Source of the DNA: Promineifilum sp019695075
GTDB taxonomy: Bacteria > Chloroflexota > Anaerolineae > Promineifilales > Promineifilaceae
Length of the DNA stretch: 64,000 bases
Direction: 5' to 3'
Assembly (NCBI GenBank): GCA_026129185.1
Contig: JAHCIO010000018.1
Span: forward strand, 1 to 64,000
Shown one piece after another: positions 61,831 through 64,000 of the stretch (positions within the stretch are counted from its first letter, which is position 1; each line of letters begins with the position of its first letter). The notes beneath the pieces were generated by a model. It was not told the DNA's origin and ran no database searches. It saw only the letters and a list, made by a program, of their open reading frames with translations. The position numbers and the translations under genes were made by a program.

Positions 61831-61910
61831 GTAGGGGCTAGGGGATAGGGATTAGGGGCTAGGGAAGAGCGCTCTTCCCTAGCCCCTAGCCCCTAATCCC
61901 TATCCCCTAA
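61831..61910. repeat. Family B palindrome, copy 5
   Basis: GTAGGGGCTAGGGGATAGGG with GATTAGGGGCTAGG leads to the centre GAAGAGCGCTCTTC and the mirrored right half. It fills the gap between two co-directional genes, and a TAG inside it is the stop codon of the upstream gene. Confidence 0.9.
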
Positions 61911-62763
61911 GTATCGGCCGCGTCAGGCAGGTTGGCCCGCCCTCGGCCTTGAGGGACATCTCGTCGCCGCGATAGGGGTAGACGCGGCAGCCGGCGGCTT
62001 CCAGCGCACGCGCCGTCTGGATGTTGTGGTCGAGCAGGATGCACTCGCGCGGGGCCAGGGCCAGCACGTTCGTGCCCATCGTGGCGAACTCCTCGTCGGA
62101 CACGTCGATGAGCCGGACGCCGCGCGACTCCAGCAGTTGATAGAAGGGCACGGGCAGCAGCGGCCGGTAGACGACGGCCAGATCGACATCGACCAGGCTG
62201 ATGAGCGACATCAGATGCAGGCACGCTTCCGGCCCATCGAAGTAGGGCAACTGGACGGGGAACAGGGCCACGCCCGACCCGGCCAGCGCCTCGGCCAGCT
62301 GGTCGAAGCCGGCGGCATTGGTGCGAAAGCCCAGACCAACGCACAGCGTCTGCTGGTCGAGCCACAGCAGGTCGCCGCCTTCGGCCGTGGCCGCGCCGTG
62401 AAGCCGGTAGTGGATGGGCACGCCCAACTGCGCCAGGGTGGCGGCCATCGCCTCCTCTTCGCCGGCGCGCTGGGGCTTGCCCATGCGCAGGAGGATGGCC
62501 CCGCGGTCGGTGATCAGCGCCGGGTCGTGGACGAAGAGGGCGTCGGCGTGGTCGGGCAGCGGCGCATCGTGGTAGGCGACCTCGATGCCGTGGGCAAGCA
62601 GGGTGTTGACGAAGGCGTCGTGCTCCTGGCGGGCCAGTAGCAGGTCGGGCGTGTCGGTGTAGTGCCAGAGGGCGGGGTCAGCCACGCCAAAGGCGTCGTC
62701 CGGCCGGCGAACGAGCACCGACTGGAGGGGGGCGATCATGGATTGGGAGCCGTAGGGAGTCAT
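61900..62763 (-). CDS. Dimethylargininase/arginine-deiminase-family hydrolase
   Basis: This 287-residue pentein-fold enzyme has the substrate-binding TAEGGDLLWLDQ, catalytic His in EACLHLMSLISLV, and the nucleophile Cys279 in GGPTCLTRPILR at the C-terminal end. Length and motifs fit dimethylargininase (DDAH) or citrulline-forming relatives rather than full-length ArcA. It would release citrulline from a guanidino substrate. ATG at 62763 or at 62739 (MIAPLQSVLVRRPDDAF) is possible. The natural C-terminus is reached one residue before a repeat-supplied stop. Confidence 0.88.
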   Translation of the reverse strand: MTPYGSQSMIAPLQSVLVRRPDDAFGVADPALWHYTDTPDLLLARQEHDAFVNTLLAHGIEVAYHDAPLPDHADALFVHDPALITDRGAILLRMGKPQRAGEEEAMAATLAQLGVPIHYRLHGAATAEGGDLLWLDQQTLCVGLGFRTNAAGFDQLAEALAGSGVALFPVQLPYFDGPEACLHLMSLISLVDVDLAVVYRPLLPVPFYQLLESRGVRLIDVSDEEFATMGTNVLALAPRECILLDHNIQTARALEAAGCRVYPYRGDEMSLKAEGGPTCLTRPILRG

Positions 62764-62917
62764 GGTGGTCAGTGGGTCAGTGGGTCAGTAGGTCAGTGGG
62801 GCAGTAGGTCAGTGGTCAGTGGGTCAGTGGGCAATGGGTCAGTGGTCAGTGGGCCAGTAAGGTCAGTGGAGCAGTCGTCTGTCGTCTGTGGTCTGTCGTC
62901 CGCGGTCGGCGGTCGTT
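62764..62917. repeat. Family C repeat, longest copy
   Basis: About 14 imperfect units of GGTCAGTG or GGTCAGTAG are followed by TCTGTCGTCTGTGGTCTGTC and then GTCCGCGGTCGGCGGTCGTT. It fills the entire gap between two genes on the minus strand and ends at a stop codon. Confidence 0.9.
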
Positions 62918-63577
62918 CTAAAAGAAGGTGACGTGGCGCGACGTGCGCAGGACGGCGGCCTGCCAGTGGGCCAGCTCTTCGCCGGGGCCGCGTGGGGCCA
63001 TGAGATTGGCCGGGTTCTTGGAGTGCCACAGGCCGCAGGCGTGGGCGACCTCGTGGGCCAGCAGGCGGCGAGTGGTGCGCAGCGTCTTGGCCTCGACGGT
63101 CACGTAGTCGGTCGCCGCACCCAGCGAACAGCCATTGTGGGTTGACATGCTGCGGACGATGAAAACGGTCAGGGGTTGGCCATAGCCAGTGAGCGTGCCG
63201 CCGGTCGTCCTGGCCATCAGGCTGCGGAAGAACCCGCCGGCCGTGCCCAGGTCGTCCTGCCAGGCGCCGTCGGTGCAATGCACGTCGAGGGCCGCCTTAG
63301 GCGCGGCGTGGGGCGCGGTGACGACGCGCCAGCCGGCCGGCTCGACCGACACGCCGGCCATGCGGGCGAAGATGCGGCGGGCCTCCTCATAGGCCGGCTG
63401 GGCTTCCTCGTTGCTGGCCAGGGGCAGGCCGCGTTCGTCGCGCAGGATGACCACGCGCAGGCGCAGTTTCTTGGTGGCGCTAAAGCCCAGCAGAGTCAGC
63501 AGCAACTCCGGAAACTTGATCGTCCGGTTGAGCACTTCCTTAAGGACGTTAAAGATCTGCCACAGTAATCCGGTCAT
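62918..63577 (-). CDS. Metzincin-like zinc metalloprotease
   Basis: This 219-residue protein has the extended zinc site LLAHEVAHACGLWHSKNPANLMAP: HExxHxxGxxH plus the downstream Met (LMAP), which could be the Met-turn. No signal peptide is visible; the N-terminus (MTGLLWQIFNVLKEVLNRTI) is amphipathic. Two Cys (DVHCTDG, NGCSLG) are present. It resembles small matrixin/reprolysin-like proteases of unknown substrate. It ends in TFF, with its TAG abutting a family C repeat. Confidence 0.85.
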   Translation of the reverse strand: MTGLLWQIFNVLKEVLNRTIKFPELLLTLLGFSATKKLRLRVVILRDERGLPLASNEEAQPAYEEARRIFARMAGVSVEPAGWRVVTAPHAAPKAALDVHCTDGAWQDDLGTAGGFFRSLMARTTGGTLTGYGQPLTVFIVRSMSTHNGCSLGAATDYVTVEAKTLRTTRRLLAHEVAHACGLWHSKNPANLMAPRGPGEELAHWQAAVLRTSRHVTFF

Positions 63578-63677
63578 AGGGCCTTCCAGTAAGTCCGCTG
63601 CCCAGAGCTTAGCCCAAAGTCGCCGCGACGCAAAGCGGGCGGGATGGCCGGCAGCATGACGCAGAGGAAAAGGTTGG

Positions 63678-63745
63678 GGTCAGTGGGCAGTGGTCAGTAG
63701 GTCAGTAAGTCAGTGGTCTATCGTCCGCGGTCGGCGGTCTATTGC
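63678..63745. repeat. Family C repeat upstream of pcm
   Basis: GGTCAGTGGGCAGTGGTCAG and TAGGTCAGTAAGTCAGTGG are followed by TCTATCGTCCGCGGTCGGCG. Its right edge overlaps the -35 region of the pcm promoter. Confidence 0.85.
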
Positions 63746-63769
63746 GCGGCAACGAGTTTGCGCTAGATT
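63742..63769 (+). promoter_or_regulatory. Leaderless promoter of pcm
   Basis: TTGCGC (63742-63747), a 16-base spacer and TAGATT (63764-63769). The ATG follows six bases later (CTCTCT) without a Shine-Dalgarno sequence. Confidence 0.55.
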
Positions 63770-63775
63770 CTCTCT

Positions 63776-64000
63776 ATGGACGAGGACGCGCGGTTTGCGG
63801 CGGCGCGGGAGCGGATGGTGGCCGACCAGATCGCCGGGCGGGGCATCAGCGACGCGGCCGTGCTGCGGGCCATGCGGCTCGTCCCGCGCCAACACTTCGT
63901 GCCGGAGTCCGAGCGCCCCTACGCCTACGACGACACCCCTCTGCCCATCCCCGCCCACCAGACCATCTCGCAGCCCTACGTCGTCGCCTACATGATCGCC
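63776..64000 (+). CDS. pcm: Protein-L-isoaspartate O-methyltransferase, N-terminal part (runs off the window)
   Basis: The 75 codons present read RFAAARERMVADQIAGRGIS, then DAAVLRAMRLVPRQHFVPES and YAYDDTPLPIPAHQTISQPY. This is the characteristic start of PCM proteins, including the substrate-binding HQTISQPYVVA. The enzyme methylates isoaspartyl residues of damaged proteins using S-adenosylmethionine. The frame is open to the end of the window, and the SAM-binding domain lies beyond it. Confidence 0.93.
   Translation, partial: MDEDARFAAARERMVADQIAGRGISDAAVLRAMRLVPRQHFVPESERPYAYDDTPLPIPAHQTISQPYVVAYMIA

Noticed and set aside
62764..62917. Regularly spaced GGTCAGTGG units considered as a CRISPR-like array
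   Set aside because: The units are contiguous, only 8-10 bases long and lack unique spacers, and no cas genes are nearby. They are a tandem tract of the dispersed family C.

Overview
The window is a GC-rich (about two thirds G+C by eye), gene-dense bacterial chromosome segment. It most resembles a Chloroflexota (Anaerolineae/Ardenticatenia-like) genome. This is an inference from four things: a fused alpha-beta glycyl-tRNA synthetase, secreted proteins with PTNTP-type linkers, numerous NarL-type two-component systems, and many families of dispersed palindromic repeats. No rRNA, tRNA, CRISPR array, prophage or transposase was recognised.

Layout. 0-3 kb: a broken histidine kinase tail, a NarL-type regulator and a Kef-type antiporter. 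3-4.5 kb: a toxin-antitoxin/HNH patch. 4.6-15.1 kb: glyQS, recO, a DUF2723 membrane protein and several secreted or unknown proteins. 15.1-22.3 kb: a MacAB-like efflux operon (two adaptors, ATPase, permease) followed by an OmpR/HisKA two-component pair. 22.4-26.2 kb: an alkyltransferase-like protein, a family 2 glycosyltransferase and small envelope proteins. 26.4-29.9 kb: an HD phosphohydrolase, trpD, an alpha/beta-hydrolase-like gene and trpC, closed by a terminator. 30.2-34.1 kb: DegV and a GAF sensor kinase/regulator pair. 34.3-37.6 kb: a zinc or manganese ABC importer with its own Fur-family regulator and a Fur-like operator. 37.7-41.4 kb: a Ser/Thr kinase and an NHL-repeat lipoprotein. 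41.4-42.1 kb: an antitoxin with a nonsense-broken PIN toxin. 42.1-49.5 kb: PepF, a geranylgeranyl-reductase-like flavoprotein, a secreted amidase, lysine 2,3-aminomutase and a DUF2442 protein. 49.6-51.4 kb: an MNT/HEPN pair, two antitoxin remnants and a nucleotidyltransferase-like gene. 51.4-60.1 kb: a secreted protein, a membrane kinase/regulator pair, and an FtsX-type permease with an ATPase carrying two cyclic-nucleotide-binding domains. 60.2-64 kb: panD, a DmpA-type peptidase, a dimethylargininase-like enzyme, a metzincin-like protease and the start of pcm.

Two features run through the whole window. First, about ten families of short palindromic or tandem repeats sit between genes. Many lie flush against stop codons or supply the stop themselves. 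In at least five genes they are read in frame as low-complexity protein segments, usually at domain or subunit junctions. Second, many genes have a -10 hexamer ending only 6-8 bases before the start codon and no ribosome-binding site, so leaderless transcription appears common here.
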